Shown in pieces: positions 47,257 to 59,341 of a stretch of DNA of 64,000 nt (its first letter is position 1; each line of letters starts with the position of its first letter). A program made the translations under genes and the position numbers. The notes beneath the pieces are model-generated. The model searched no databases and had not been told where the DNA came from. It worked only from the letters and a program-made list of their open reading frames with translations. Source of the DNA: Sthenelais limicola. Taxonomy: Eukaryota > Annelida > Polychaeta > Phyllodocida > Sigalionidae. Location of the stretch: positions 39,816,298 through 39,880,297 of the forward strand of contig OW804097.1 of assembly GCA_942159475.1 (NCBI GenBank). Direction: 5' to 3'.

Positions 47257-49020
47257 ATAAAATCTTTAGTTTTCTGAGAGTGCAGCTTTAATGCATGTTA
47301 CTATAATAATATGCTACCAATCTATAACCAATCTGTATCCCAGCTTTATAAGGGCCTGCTGGGAGTCCAGCGTAACCATTATGCAGAGAGTTGATCCCAC
47401 TGCCAGCCTTTATTGAATGTTAACTGTAAGCATGGCAGACGGGTTGTGAAACGCTGACCTCTCGAGCCATGGATGAATCTAATCTATCATGAAGATGGTA
47501 AAAGGACTCTCTCCTTCTGTTTCTACCACTTTCTCGCTCATCTCTCCCTTTCTCTCTCTTTTTCTCTCCCTCCCTCTCTTTGACTCTTTCTCACACACAA
47601 TTCCTTCAACGGTATATAATGTCACCCCCTACTGAAATAAAAATACATACAAAAACCTACAAAATATATCAGAGACAATTTAGAGAAGAACTAGTCTTTG
47701 AATACAAGAGCAACAATACAGCTTAGTTTCATCTAAACCCAATTGAGGAACATGCGATGTATCTTAGATTCCTACTGCTGAACTGCAAGCTGATTGTGCA
47801 GTACCATATATATAATTAGTTTTGTCATGTCAGGAACCCATATAACACACAGCAAGATCGACCTTCAACCAAAACATCTTCTAAAAATTGGTTCCCTGAT
47901 AAAATTTTAAAAAGATTTCAACATCCCAACGAAATAATGAACTAGATCCTGTTGCCAGTGCAGACCTATACGAAAAGCTCTCTCCCATCTTCTGTCCCTT
48001 TCTCTTTCCATCCTCCTCTCTTCTCTTCTCTTATTCTTGTCCTAGTTTCGTATACAACCCTCAACAGTTACGCTTTACGCATGGAGGGGTTGGGATGGCC
48101 CCACTGGGAAGAATATACACACGATTTAAGCACAGAGTTGAACAGTAAATTTTACATGCACCTTTATTTATGATTTGTCTCTGGAGCCTTGTAATAGTTC
48201 ATGAGTATAAGGGTGTCTCCTATGTAATCTTTTTTTTTTCTGAGGGGAAGCTGGGGTCTTAAACAAACTTTTTCCAACAGGACTTCAAGCTATATTTCCA
48301 CCATTGTCTCCACAAAAAATCCCTTCAAATTCACTCATTATTTGAACCGTATAGGACAGTATAGTTATTGATGTGTTGCTGCTATTGTAATGCTTTTTAA
48401 AAAGAGATAGAAATTCTATTTTTCGTAATAAAGCTATAAAAAAAATTCCTCATAGTGTATTGTGTTGCATGCAACACTTTATAAAGGGTATGATATGTGA
48501 GAAAAAACCTAAACTGAATTCCTCTCACAAGTCAAGACAGGAGGCACTTGTAACTGTATAGTAGCAGTCCCTGGTCAAACCTCCTGTCACACCAAGGTGA
48601 AGGTCACCCAGGGCCACCAAGCCATTTTAACCTTTTCGCTCACCCTAACCCCAACTCACATCGGGCGTACATGTAAATATACTATTTCAGACATTCACCA
48701 ATATCACATGCCTATCAGAAAGACATATAGATGATGAAGATATATATGTGATATAATATACGGAGGGGAGATATATATCTGGGCAGAAAACAGAAGACCT
48801 AACATTTGTTGAAATCTTATAAAATAAAGGATTATTCGATTCAATTCAATTTTACTTTAACAAGCTAATAGACACATTGGTACATAAACATCACTGGGGT
48901 AGGTAAAGGCTTAATATGTCCCGTTTAAAAATTGACTGCACGAAGAAGCCGAAATATGCCCCCACCTTAACCCCTGCCCCCCACCAACCCACATGGGGCG
49001 TATACAATAACAGACATCCA
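47257..49020. other. No gene; tail fragments and a palindrome
   Basis: Contains a short CT tract (about 47510-47590) and a perfect 16 bp palindrome GTGTTGCATGCAACAC at 48462-48477. A LINE-tail-like segment lies at 48836-48865 (gattcaattcaattttactt, compare 19917). Words of the type cacatsgggcgta recur near 48655 and 48990. Confidence 0.4.
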
Positions 49021-49200
49021 ACCATGTCACATGATCATCACGTGGCCATTTCCCGCGTTGCCCGAGGCGCCTCTAGTGGGAAGCTGTGTGATCTGTATGT
49101 ATGTGGTCACGTGTCTAAACCTCGCGCACTGCCTGCCGGGAATAATAAAGTCGCCACTAGGGGGTGTTGGTGGTGGCGGGCAGGGAGCGGGAAGGTAATG
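49021..49200. promoter_or_regulatory. CpG-richer segment with CTCF-like motifs
   Basis: CCACTAGGGGGTG at 49154-49166 matches the CTCF core (CCASYAGRKGGCR) except for one base. A reverse-strand, less good match, GGCGCCTCTAGTGG, lies at 49066-49079. CACGTG E-boxes occur at about 49039 and 49109. The segment is clearly richer in CpG than its surroundings. No transcription start was identified. Confidence 0.35.
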
Positions 49201-50724
49201 TTGTTATTCATGAAGTGCTGGTAATATGGGGAAGTATGCAGGGACATTTATAAAGTGTAGGGAAGGAGAGATAGGAGTCAGGCCGAGAGACGGCCACTCG
49301 CTGTATATATATTGGCGTCCGTTATATATACATACCTTGTATTTGTTCTATATTATCTAATTATACATACATTCTCGTGTTTATATTGTTGATGTGATAT
49401 GAATACGGTCGATGCTCACAAATTGGGTACTCTGGGGGTAGAAACTTAAATGCATCTAAGAATGTTTGTTTGTTTTAAATATTTCATTCAGCATTGGACA
49501 TTATGTAACAGCATTGGACATTATGTAACAATGTCTCAATACAAGCTGATTTAATGATACAAAAGCTCAAGAAAACTTATAATAAAGAAAGAATAGAAAA
49601 AACCATAGTCATAGTCAATCGATTGAAACTTCTAATCAATTAGGCCTACACATAGTATACTCTTATGTACATCAAGGGTACGAAGCAAATATTGGGGACC
49701 TTAATCAAAAACTGTGCCTGTAGTGTATCTGTTGCCGTGAAAAGTACCAGTGGGGAAAATATCCAGGATGGGGGTGCGGGGTCCAGCGGCGGGGAAAGTT
49801 CCCGGGGGTTCCAACCGAAGCCAACATAGTAGATCCAATGCTTCCCTTCCAAATTATCACAAATTGTTGTGATTCAGAAATCATCCGAAAGAATGTAACC
49901 TGGTTTGTTCTTACTCTAGAAAACTGACCTTTTCCGGACTATGGCGATTGCTGGATGCAGACATTGAGAAGAGGGAAGGAGATTTTGTACAGCACTGATA
50001 ATCGTGGTGATGAATGTAAGGAATGATGTGATTTTGTACACATCTGTTCTTTTGTTATAAAGTTATTTGGTATCTTTGATACAGCAACGCAAGAATAAAT
50101 CCGCAAGGTGGATAGGCGTATTTTGATAACCCTGTTTAAAATTTCTGGCTGTTTAAATGAAACAATCTTTTAAAAAATCCAACAGTTTATAACTTTATAA
50201 AGTCCTGAGTAAATTCATTTGAATATTGAAATCAATAAAAACACTCTCTGATCAACAAACACATAAATAAGCAATCTATATGAATGAAAAAGGTGTTAAA
50301 ACCTAGAAAACGTTTATGAACTGAAACCTTCGAATCCCACTTGATTCCTTTTGATTGCTGTTAGCTGTGGCCCCTAGCTATCTTTGTCTAAGGTTGTGTT
50401 CAAAACTATTCTGTAACTGAAATGTTACCACACATTTGCTGAGAGGACGAGCAAGAAATCAAAGTGTTTCAAATGTATGAATATATTCTCTAAATAAAAA
50501 GTTCCAAAACCTGGCTAATTTATCAAAAGGTTCCAAAGTAGGGAACGTTATCGAGTCGTTGCTTAGGGATGATGTCAACAATATTTTGTTTTACCAGGAT
50601 CATGTCAGCTCATAAGCTGATCTTACCCTAGTTGATTTGATTTTTTAAACAAAATATTTGCCATTAATGTCTTCTGGATTTCTCCATGTTTTCGTCATTA
50701 GGCATAAAGTACGTGAGGAGATAA

Positions 50725-50800
50725 AACATGTGCGGTCACACCAGGGTTTGAACCCACAATATTCTAATGCCTCTGGGTCCACTCCCAAAGTCCCCCATAA
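50725..50800 (-). repeat. tRNA-like / SINE head fragment
   Basis: On the minus strand the B-box-like GGGTTCAAACCC is preceded by ggagtggacccagagg, which could be a worn A box. It may be the head of a tRNA-derived SINE; no tail was identified. Confidence 0.4.
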
Positions 50801-50847
50801 CTGATCAGACAACCTGTGTTTTGAATATCTTCTTTACAGAAGCGGAA

Positions 50848-51070
50848 TATCAGAAAATTAGCTAATTTCTGCAGTATTCAAAGTGAATTTTGGACGTTTT
50901 TGTCTGGTAATATTTTACAAGGAATCAGCCAACATAAGGAGGTAAAAAGGACGAGTGGGAGGAGAGAGTCATCATCATCAGTTACAACCCTAACCTTTAG
51001 TTGTCTATACCTTCTGAAGTTCAACGTTAAACACACTGCATGATCAGTGTATAGTTCGTGACATGACATT
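50848..51070. repeat. Duplicated segment R50, copy 1
   Basis: Matches 57049-57272 with only a handful of substitutions over about 220 bp, from atcagaaaattagct to gacatttacc. Outside these points the two loci are unrelated. A 63-codon minus-strand frame is open in both copies, but changes are not biased to third positions, so it is not evidence of a gene. Confidence 0.8.
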
Positions 51071-51242
51071 TACCGTAGTGGCCCGTTTATAAGCCTGGGC
51101 TTGTATTTTTCGACCACCCCTTTAGCCCTGGCATGTCATTGAGAGCTTTTAATCGAGAATTAAATTTTAGAGGATTTTTTTGTGACCCCCACACCCCCAG
51201 CCTGTATTCGAGATCCCGGCTTATAAATCGGCCACTACGGTA
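51071..51242. mobile_element. MITE-like TIR element, gcttataa family, copy 2
   Basis: Ends taccgtagtggcccg and its complement cggccactacggta. Inside are gtttataagcctgggctt and cccggcttataaatcgg. 172 bp. It starts exactly where R50 copy 1 ends. Non-coding. Confidence 0.75.
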
Positions 51243-53394
51243 TGTCGTCCTGAGCCAAAAATAAAAATTAATTACAACCAGTTGAATCCAATAAGGAGAT
51301 AAGATGAGAGAAGGTACTTCTCTGGCAACCTCCTCCTATACGCGACCAAAACAAGCTCAGTCCCAAGGAGGTAGAACCAGTTCCTCCCTCTCCTATCATT
51401 GTAACTTAAAGAAAACCTATAAAGGTTTATTTCTCAATAACCATTGGTAGAGGAGGTGTTATACAGAATATGTATGTTTTATCATGCCAACCTATCAACA
51501 CCAAATAATAGGGTCCTTGTTACCACTGAGATGTGATGCCATTTGCTTCTAGGAGGTCAAGCTCTGTAACAGGTGGTCTTACATTTATTTAGAGTGAGGT
51601 CGATGTGCCAGTCTTTTGCACCACATGGGCAACTCCCATGTTCGCCCAATCCCCATCTTACAATATTTCATCCTATTTCCCCACTCCAGCTGATCTTGCT
51701 ATATTAAAGTGTGCACCATTCTCTCCTAGGGAAGAAAGAAAAAGAAAGGTGTAGAGAGAAAGAATGATTTTAGATGGGACAAAATAAAAAGAAATCGTGT
51801 AGTTGTTGTTAGTAGACAACACGATATTATACATAATAGCGAAAAGAAATGTGTATGATGCCATAATTAAACTCTAATGTAGTAGCTTGATCTTGATGTA
51901 GAATATAATTAATTAATGATTCAAGATACATGTAACTTTTCCTTTTGTGAAATGTTGTCAAATAAAATTTGTATTTTTACTCACCTTTTCTTGTGGTTGT
52001 GGTGGTTCGATTGAGTTAAGACCCTTACCAAAAGCACCAACGATACTATAGCTATAGGATCGTTCCTAGTATAGCATCAAGAATTTTTTCTTTAAACATT
52101 TCTTTATGCAAGAGAATAACAGTGGTAGATGCCAACCTTTATTTGTATATGGCTAGAGTGAAACCTTAGCTGTCATCCGCCATATCCTGAATGTGTTGCT
52201 CTACATTGAACACTTTATCGTATGCTGAATATCATGTAATAAACAAATCGAATCCATATAAGTTGATGAAGTAATGAGATGGAATGGTGATGATAATTAA
52301 GAAAATTGTTAGCTTTGTTATATCTCTCAATATTTATCATTTTGATGTCATCCCTAACTATAATTATTTGATATATATATCCCTGTTTGAATTCTTGCTT
52401 TGTTAGCCGAGAGATATTTTCTAGTCTGAGAATCCTTGCTCGCCCACTATTCATTCTTTATAGCTGCGGGAAACATTGATGTCCCAGTCATTGTAACCTT
52501 TGATATTCACACGTCCAATTCGATGAGCACGAAAAGACGGACCTCAAAGGCCTTTCCCAATTTGTGTTTCGTCTCATGCAAGCTGGGAGGCAAAATGTCT
52601 TTAGAAGGGACTTTATAAAGATAATTGTTTTGAGTAGGGCTCGTGCATGAAGAGAATTTGTCCTATTCTATACCTGCGCCGATCAATATATATTTTTTTA
52701 ATTTAGAATTTTTAAACAGCCAATCTTCTGTAAAATGGCAATTGAACATAGGCAGGCATTTACAGTGTACAAAGAATGTTATGATCAATGGATGTCAGGC
52801 ACATTTGAGGATGGGCTCACGGGTAATAATCCAATGACGAATAGTCATTCCGCCCACTGCTGTGTCCAACTACACTAGGCTTTATTTATCAAACTATTCA
52901 AAACCACCCATTGATATTATTATGGTTTTAACCTCATCACATGTGGGAAATCTTCGGAAAATAAAATCTGTTAAAAGATATTTTAAAAAGAAATAAAGAA
53001 GTATAATACGTTTACTTTTCTCCTTTGAATTCGTAATATATATTATAAAGCAGTTGCAGAAACGCGATTCTCCGATTATGTCAAACATTTCTAAATCTTA
53101 AGTTTGAGGAGAGCGATTCTTACGAGTAATGTGTTTACCTAAACATAACAGGGTCTACAAATCAAAGCTATCCATTTCACAATAGAAAATCAGCAGAAAA
53201 CACACCACTGCAAATTCACACATTCACTTTGATTAACACGAAAGACAAGGCCCCCTCTAAATGTTTAATCTCATGCTACCTGTGATGCAAATTGATTAGA
53301 GATCTATAGACAGAGACATTGTTGAGGTTTTTGTCAATCAAGATTACGTCAATGTGCCTTGTGAAGAACGCTTGGAGAAGCTTGTATTCATAAA
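51243..53394. other. No gene or clear element seen
   Basis: AT-rich. A retroposon-like tail gtcaaataaaatttgtattt lies at about 51957-51977. No supported gene. Confidence 0.4.
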
Positions 53395-53540
53395 GATCTC
53401 GATACATTTTATATGCGAGAATAAGAGCGGTAAATATCCCACAAATGAGAACATTCCTACCAAGAGATCGTGTGAGGAAAACCATTTGAGAAAAATCCAT
53501 TTTGCGACTTTAGACTCATTTTTCTGTGACACATCATGTA
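53395..53540 (+). mobile_element. MITE family M1, right-end fragment
   Basis: gagaacattcctaccaagag, then ttttgcgactttagactcat and gacacatcat: the right half of the family. It lies back to back with the next copy. Confidence 0.6.
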
Positions 53541-53566
53541 TGGTTAGATGGGGATTGAGCAAACAT

Positions 53567-53965
53567 TATGTGATGTGATTATGCATTTCGGGGAAATGAG
53601 TCACAAGTCGCTAAAATTATATTTTTCAACGTCATTTATTCACAAGATCTCTTTGTAGGAATGTTCTGATCTTTAGTGTTTAGTCCGATGATTCATATGA
53701 ATATGTGTAACAAATTTCAAGACAGTGTACTAAATATACCCTTGCGTTTCGAAGGTAATCCTATGGAGTACATTTTAATTACTTTACTGGTAATTGCCCA
53801 CCCAGAAATATTGCAAACAATTGTTCAAACATAAAAATATCAAACATAAAATATAGAAACACTTCTTAGATGTCTTAACTATTTATTATCATTGGAATCG
53901 GCTTGATCTCATCTTTTCAAATATAACGATATCTCAAAATCCTATGTGTGACATAGCACATACTA
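53567..53965 (-). mobile_element. MITE family M1, reverse copy
   Basis: Starts tatgtgatgtgattatgc, then gagtcacaagtcgctaaaat and gatctctttgtaggaatgtt, the complement of the right half seen at 25.7 kb. It ends with catcttttcaaatataacga and tatctcaaaatcc, the complement of the family's left half. About 400 bp. Confidence 0.7.
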
Positions 53966-54820
53966 GAGATGCCTATGGATAATAATAATAATAATTGTAA
54001 TAATTGTAAGATATATGAATAAAGCGGATTAATTATACATTATGACGTAATGCCTTTTATAGCCTACTTCCCCCAGAGAACGCTGTTCCTATTCTAAAAC
54101 ATTACAGACAGAATATGAAATGCATGTATTTGAGAAAAATGATCTTTTATTATGAAGAACAACCACTTATTCATAATGAACACCATTAGACTTGTGGAAA
54201 GGGAATTTTGTGCTTCTCTACATAATGGCCTTATTGAAGAACTCGTACTGACGGCATATCAAATATATTTTGTATAGAAAATATTACATCAACAGTTCTA
54301 TACAAAATGTTGTGTTACAAAAGAAGTATTCGCTGTGCATCCATATATGAGATTTGATTAAATCCCTGCATGCAGTATTTTCTCATTTAACATTACCTAC
54401 TTTTGGAATGTGGATGTAGTATTAATTTACTTATATAAGAGATAACAACGGAGAAAGGTCATGAGTGATGAAAGCCATCTGGTATGTATAATAGAGCAGT
54501 TACATGGTTGTCACTTAAGGTACATAAGTATAGGTTGTCTTCCAACAATGTGTCTTTAAAATGTTTCATTTTTTTATTATTAAAATCAAATATACATAAT
54601 GAATCATTTAGTTTAGTCGGGCCTCTAATCTGCTGGAATAGCACACCTGTTGTTTTGTTGCCACCCACCACGTCTTCAGGAGTTACTCTTTTGACAAACT
54701 TGTCTATAAAGCCTGGAGTCCACTGGGAAAATGTGGCCAATCTTGACCACCAGACTGGTGAACATGAAGACTGACCAAATCTATGCCAGGTGGCCGCACA
54801 TGTCTACGGGTCGGGCCCTA
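53966..54820. other. No supported gene
   Basis: Open frames of 93 and 96 codons overlap on opposite strands at about 54459-54774. The plus one has FSLVGPLICWNSTP, faintly like LINE C-termini, but there is no second motif, so I leave it uncalled. Confidence 0.35.
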
Positions 54821-54823
54821 CAG

Positions 54824-55270
54824 TCGGGAATCCACGTAGTTCGAAAAATACAGGGCCTAACGCCCACTCTTAGAAAAGGATAAGTTGCTATTATGCTGAC
54901 GCTGGGTATGGGTATGGGTATGGGTGTTCACTAATGAAAATCACTGTAGAAACACCTTTAGGCGTTTTGTGTACAGGCAATTCGCTGTCATAGTCGCCCA
55001 TTTCTTGGATGCTGGAATTGAACAGGTTTATATTGGGTGTCTAGATTTTTCTCTAAATCGCCCATGAACGCCCAAGAATCGCCAATGAGGTCGCCAATGA
55101 GATCACTAAAGTAATTATCACAGTTGCCAAAGCAAAATACCCATGTTGGAATCTACTGGGCATCCAATTTGGCGTCTTGTTTAGCGTCCTTCAGCGTCCA
55201 ACTACCTTTGCTATCTATGGGCGTGTTTAACTGCGATAGGGCTTTTAAATCGCCTTGTGGATTCCTGGCT
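54824..55270. mobile_element. Possible MITE with GGAATCCAC ends
   Basis: gggaatccacgtag on the left and cttgtggattcctgg on the right are inverted. The interior is rich in cgccca/gcgtc words (for example tcgccaatgaggtcgccaat) and starts with a (gggtat)n run. Boundaries uncertain. Confidence 0.4.
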
Positions 55271-55278
55271 TAAGACCT

Positions 55279-55441
55279 AATGTCTACTAAGGAGACGCCC
55301 AACTGGCAGGTCCCGCTATAGTGGACACATGTGACCACCAAGCGTCTGGTGAGCTTCATCACTGAGTGAGTCAGCCATCTGGCGGTCTTAAGGCATAATA
55401 TTATAAGCAACTGGGCCAACTCCTGTCTCCTTAGTGGACAA
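55279..55441. repeat. Inverted repeat, possible small MITE
   Basis: tgtctactaaggagac and its near complement gtctccttagtggaca frame about 160 bp. Related gtggacac words continue to about 55600. Confidence 0.45.
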
Positions 55442-55617
55442 CGTGTCTAACAAGTGAGTTGTGAGTGTGGAAAAACAACTAAACGTGTCCATTAAGCCAG
55501 TTTCCCCATCTTAAGATGGCTGCGGACTCACTTGGCCGAGTACGATCTTCTCTTGAGCACCCAAGAGACTTGGCCACTTAGTCTCACCAGTGGACACAGG
55601 GGTTAATGTGCACGAGG

Positions 55618-55712
55618 CTTAAAGGCCCATGTCCATTGCCACGGCAGGCCGACTCTAATACTTTAATATTGGGGTGTAAACCAGGTGGCCGTGGTAATGG
55701 ACATGAGGCTTA
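55618..55712. repeat. Hairpin-type MITE, about 95 bp
   Basis: cttaaaggcccatgtccatt...ccacggc is mirrored by ggccgtggtaatggacatga...cttaaaggc. Almost the whole segment pairs with itself. Confidence 0.6.
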
Positions 55713-55849
55713 AAGGCAAATGCTACTATTCACTGCCACGCCCCCCTTTTCCATATACCAAATATACAGGCATTTTACGTACTATTGCTTTAGCACTGCA
55801 GTCTATGAGGAAACGGCCCATTTTTTCATGTTTTATAGTATAAAACAAA

Positions 55850-56790
55850 CAATTAATGGCTACTCCTACTGTCCCAAAACTTTCTACACATATAGTGCAG
55901 GTTATATACTACATATTAAAAGGGAAAAAAACATATGTCATCGAGTTAGATTTTTTTTTATAGCTGTCTGAAATAGACATGTTTGGGGAACTGAGCTGAC
56001 TGTGGGTACCCTCAGTTGTACCCATTTAGTATGCAAGTCTATTGGGAAGTGCTGCATTTTTCTTTCACGGTTTTGGGAATAAAACAAAAATGAAAACTCC
56101 TAATGTCCCAAAATTTTCTACACATATAGTGCAGGTAATATTCTACACATATATAGGGAAAAAAATGTATGTCATCACGCTAAAAAAATAATTGTAGTTG
56201 TTTGAAATAGACATGTTTAGGAAACATAGAACACATTGAAACAGCAGATTTTTTGGTTGTCATGCCATGTTTCAATGCCCCATAATTCAGAAACTAGCAC
56301 GGTGACCCATAATTTTTTTTTCAGTTTTATGAACACACATACTTCAAGAATCATATACTAAAGAATCAGAAAAATGACATTTAATTTCGATGAGAGAGAA
56401 AAAAAATGTTTTTATTAAATTAGTGAAAAAAAAGTGTGTTTTTTCGAGTTTTTAATTTAAAATTTGCATTTCATATTTTTTGTTTTCAGAATAAAAATAA
56501 CCATGCATTCTATAAAAAAGAGGCATAGAATTATTAGCCAAGTAATACTCTCTCTAAAACTGTTAACCTTACTTAAATTGAGGGAATATAAATAGCAAAT
56601 ATGAACTATGAAGTCGAGGTACTCCAAAATGAGCCCCCCTTTTGATCCTCATTGGTTCTTTTGAGATACCAACTTTTGAAGCACTCTAATTAAAAATTGA
56701 GCACGGTGACCCATTGATTTTTTTCCATCTTTATGACCAGAAGCACTTCAAGAATCAAATTTCAAAGTTTCAGAAAAATGACATTTATTT
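55850..56790. repeat. Diverged direct duplication
   Basis: tttctacacatatagtgcag and tagacatgttt(g/a)gg recur with about 230 bp offset (55870-55990 vs 56100-56225). gcacggtgacccat, cacttcaagaatca and cagaaaaatgacattta recur with about 400 bp offset (56298-56385 vs 56700-56790). AT-rich and non-coding. Confidence 0.65.
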
Positions 56791-57048
56791 TCATTTTCCA
56801 CTAGATAGTAGCGTTTGCCTTTAACATGTGCATAGGAACATGGAAAGCCCCTATAAGAGCTGACACACAAAATGATATATGAAGAACAAAGCAGATACAA
56901 ATACATGTAATTACGCTGGGATATCTGTCTGATCTATTAGCTTCATTAATCAACATATGTACGTGACTGCAGGACATCTGAGTAGCATATGAATCGGGTA
57001 TTGTAATTCTAACAAGAGTTCCCTGTTTGCCACTATATATATATATAT

Positions 57049-57272
57049 ATCAGAAAATTAGCTCATTTCTGCAGTATTCAAAGTGAAATTTGGATGGTTT
57101 TGTCTGGTAATATTTTACAAGGAATCAGCCAACATAAGGAGGTAAAAAGGATGAGTGGGAGGAGAGAGTCATCATCATCAGTTACAACCCTAACCATTAG
57201 CTGTCTATACCTTCTGAAGTTCAACGTTAAACACACTGCATGATCAGTGTATAGTTCGTGACATGACATTTA
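57049..57272. repeat. Duplicated segment R50, copy 2
   Basis: Near-identical to 50848-51070. Preceded here by a (TA)n run and not followed by the gcttataa MITE. Confidence 0.8.
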
Positions 57273-57284
57273 CCACATTTAACA

Positions 57285-57520
57285 TTGTACCCCCCACGGG
57301 GACATTTCAAATTACCCCATCTTGTGTCTAAGGCTCTGGGCTTTTTAAGCCAAATGCAAATATTATTTTTATGTAGTCATTTTTTTCTCTGAGTAAGGCG
57401 CTATGAATGAAAATTGTCAATTATGAACTGAAGCCCTTTTTCATAGCTATAATAATGTTAAATTCATGTACCCACCCACGGGGACACATTACCTACCCCA
57501 CCAGTTTTTTTAGAATTCCA
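57285..57520. repeat. Short diverged direct repeat
   Basis: acattgtaccccccacgggg...accccat and catgtacccacccacgggga...accccacc are offset by about 180 bp. Function unknown. Confidence 0.45.
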
Positions 57521-57879
57521 AGCAGAAAATATATCATTGATTACTTATTTTGCTAAAATGATAAACCCCATAGTATGACAATGATAATTATCAAAAAAAA
57601 GATGTGCCAATTGTTAATAATTATTCTACATCTTTACTCAATATTAAGAAACGTTTATTTTCAATACAGAAATGGCCTAAAAATAGGGTTTTTTTGCCCA
57701 TAAAATCAATAATTTTGTTCTTATATATACAAAAGTGGGGTTCGCATAAAGGCTTTCAGTGGGCCTAATACAATTATTTGGGTTAGAAATGTGTAAATTG
57801 ACAAACAAGAGTGTAAGGGGTGAAAAACCTAATGTCACAGATTTTGTGGAATCGACCATAGATAGGTTACCTCGCTAGT

Positions 57880-58110
57880 TTATTTTATGCTTTTATTGTG
57901 TATTATTACTGTATTATTCATGTGTACATACGCATTGGGTAGTAACCCCCCTCTCACGGAGTGACAGGCCTGCGTGCCCAGTCACGTGGGTGACCTCCGC
58001 GTCACCCACCAACGCAGTTGTAATAAACACTCTTCTAATAGTCATTGCTGTGAACGGACCTTCTTATTCCATCGCTCCCTAAATATATAACATCTGGTGG
58101 AGAACCTAAA
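57880..58110 (+). other. Probable 5' LTR end with primer-binding site
   Basis: Contains AATAAA (58022-58027) and a GGGTGAC/GTCACCC hairpin (about 57987-58006), with a candidate primer-binding site TGGTGGAGAACC (58096-58107) just before the gag-like frame. This is the order expected at the U5/leader of an LTR retrotransposon. The matching 3' LTR is not in the window, so the LTR start cannot be set and the tRNA primer is not identified. Confidence 0.4.
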
Positions 58111-58183
58111 CGTTCCTAAAAACTTTTATCTGGACATTTTAATTTTACCAAAATGTACCATGATACCCAAACAATCCAATTGA

Positions 58184-59341
58184 ATTAGCAACCCAAACTA
58201 CAAGGGAGTTTCTGACTATAGGAAACAACTTGGACTGCGGGCCACTAAACGTACACCTTTACGGAGAAATATCACGCCTCAGCATTCGTCAGAGTCTGAA
58301 GTAGAGCCTCAGTCGGACACAGATGTGTATTCTCCAGTATTTAAGACTACTATCCAGCAGCAAAAGGACGATTTAGTGGAATTCTTGAGAAAAGGTGGGA
58401 ATAAACCAACTACTATCCCTACCTATTCTCAGGACGATAGCTTCATTGCCTACCGATCAGCAAGAGAATCGGATAGTTCTTCGGACAGTACCTTGGCCGA
58501 TACTACTGAACGTTTTTCTGGTTTGTACGACTTTAAAGCTTTAGCAGAGCTGGAAAAAGGAGAGGAACAGTGGCAAAAGGAGCTAGCCGATACCTTACAT
58601 CAGGAGAAACTAAAGCAACAGAAGTTAAAAGCAGAGGCAGCAGAGTTGGCCCAGGAAATAGAGAAGAACAAGCAATTTAACGAGCTTAAACAACTTCAAA
58701 TTGATCAAGAAAGAGTCAGAAAACAGCAGTTAATAGCGGCTATGGCTGATAACGAAGAAAAGGAGAGGGCGCATAAATTAGCTGTTCAGAAGCAAAAAGA
58801 ACAAAAAGAGCAGCAAGAAGTGCAAAAATTGGCTGCTCAGAAGCAAAAAGAGCAACAAGAAGCACAGAAATGCACCCAGGCACAAGCAGACGCCCAAGCC
58901 CAAGCCCAGTTACAAGCCAAGCAGCGTGCCCAAGCCCAAGCTGACGCCCAGGCCCAACAGCAGGCCAAGCAGCGTGCCCAAGCACAAGCCCAAGCCCATC
59001 CGGAGGCCCAGGCGCAAGCAAGGAAAAAGGCAAAAGCTAAGGAAGAAGCCTTAGGGGAAGTGAAACCAAATATGAACTATCATCAACAATATAATCCTAT
59101 GGAATATGGACAATTCCCACAAAATCCTACAGGAGGTGATACATACGAGGGTGCACAAATGGGAGGATTTACCCCAAGTCAGTCTGAAACGTTTCGTTTC
59201 ATGCAGATGATGCAAGCTTATAACAAGGTTAACCCTCCACAAGTGGTACATACACCAGCACCACCACCACCACCTGCTAGGGACCCAGATATGGTAAAAC
59301 TGTTGGCTACTTTGACTCAAATCCATATAATATACGGCTAG
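58184..59341 (+). pseudogene. gag-like, N-terminal part, LTR-retrotransposon remnant
   Basis: Open for about 385 codons without an ATG at its start. An ATG just upstream (58153) is in another frame that stops at 58186, so the start is probably frameshifted. The protein has a charged, Ser-rich N-terminal part (DSSSDSTLADTTE), then a long coiled-coil-like stretch rich in K/E/Q, then an Ala/Gln repeat (QAQADAQAQ and similar), then a Gln/Pro/Met-rich part ending in APPPPPARDPDMVKLLATL. It stops shortly after that point. The second half of gag seems to resume at 60113. It encodes no known enzyme. The coiled coil and its place after the putative primer-binding site suggest a structural gag protein. 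Confidence 0.55.

Noticed and set aside
50878..51069. 63-codon minus-strand frame conserved in the copy at 57078-57269
   Set aside because: The DNA duplication is recent and nearly identical, so an open frame persists by default; the few differences mostly change amino acids.
54459..54774. Overlapping 93- and 96-codon frames, one with a WN-P motif
   Set aside because: Only one weak LINE-like motif, no supporting RR or ALRI block nearby.
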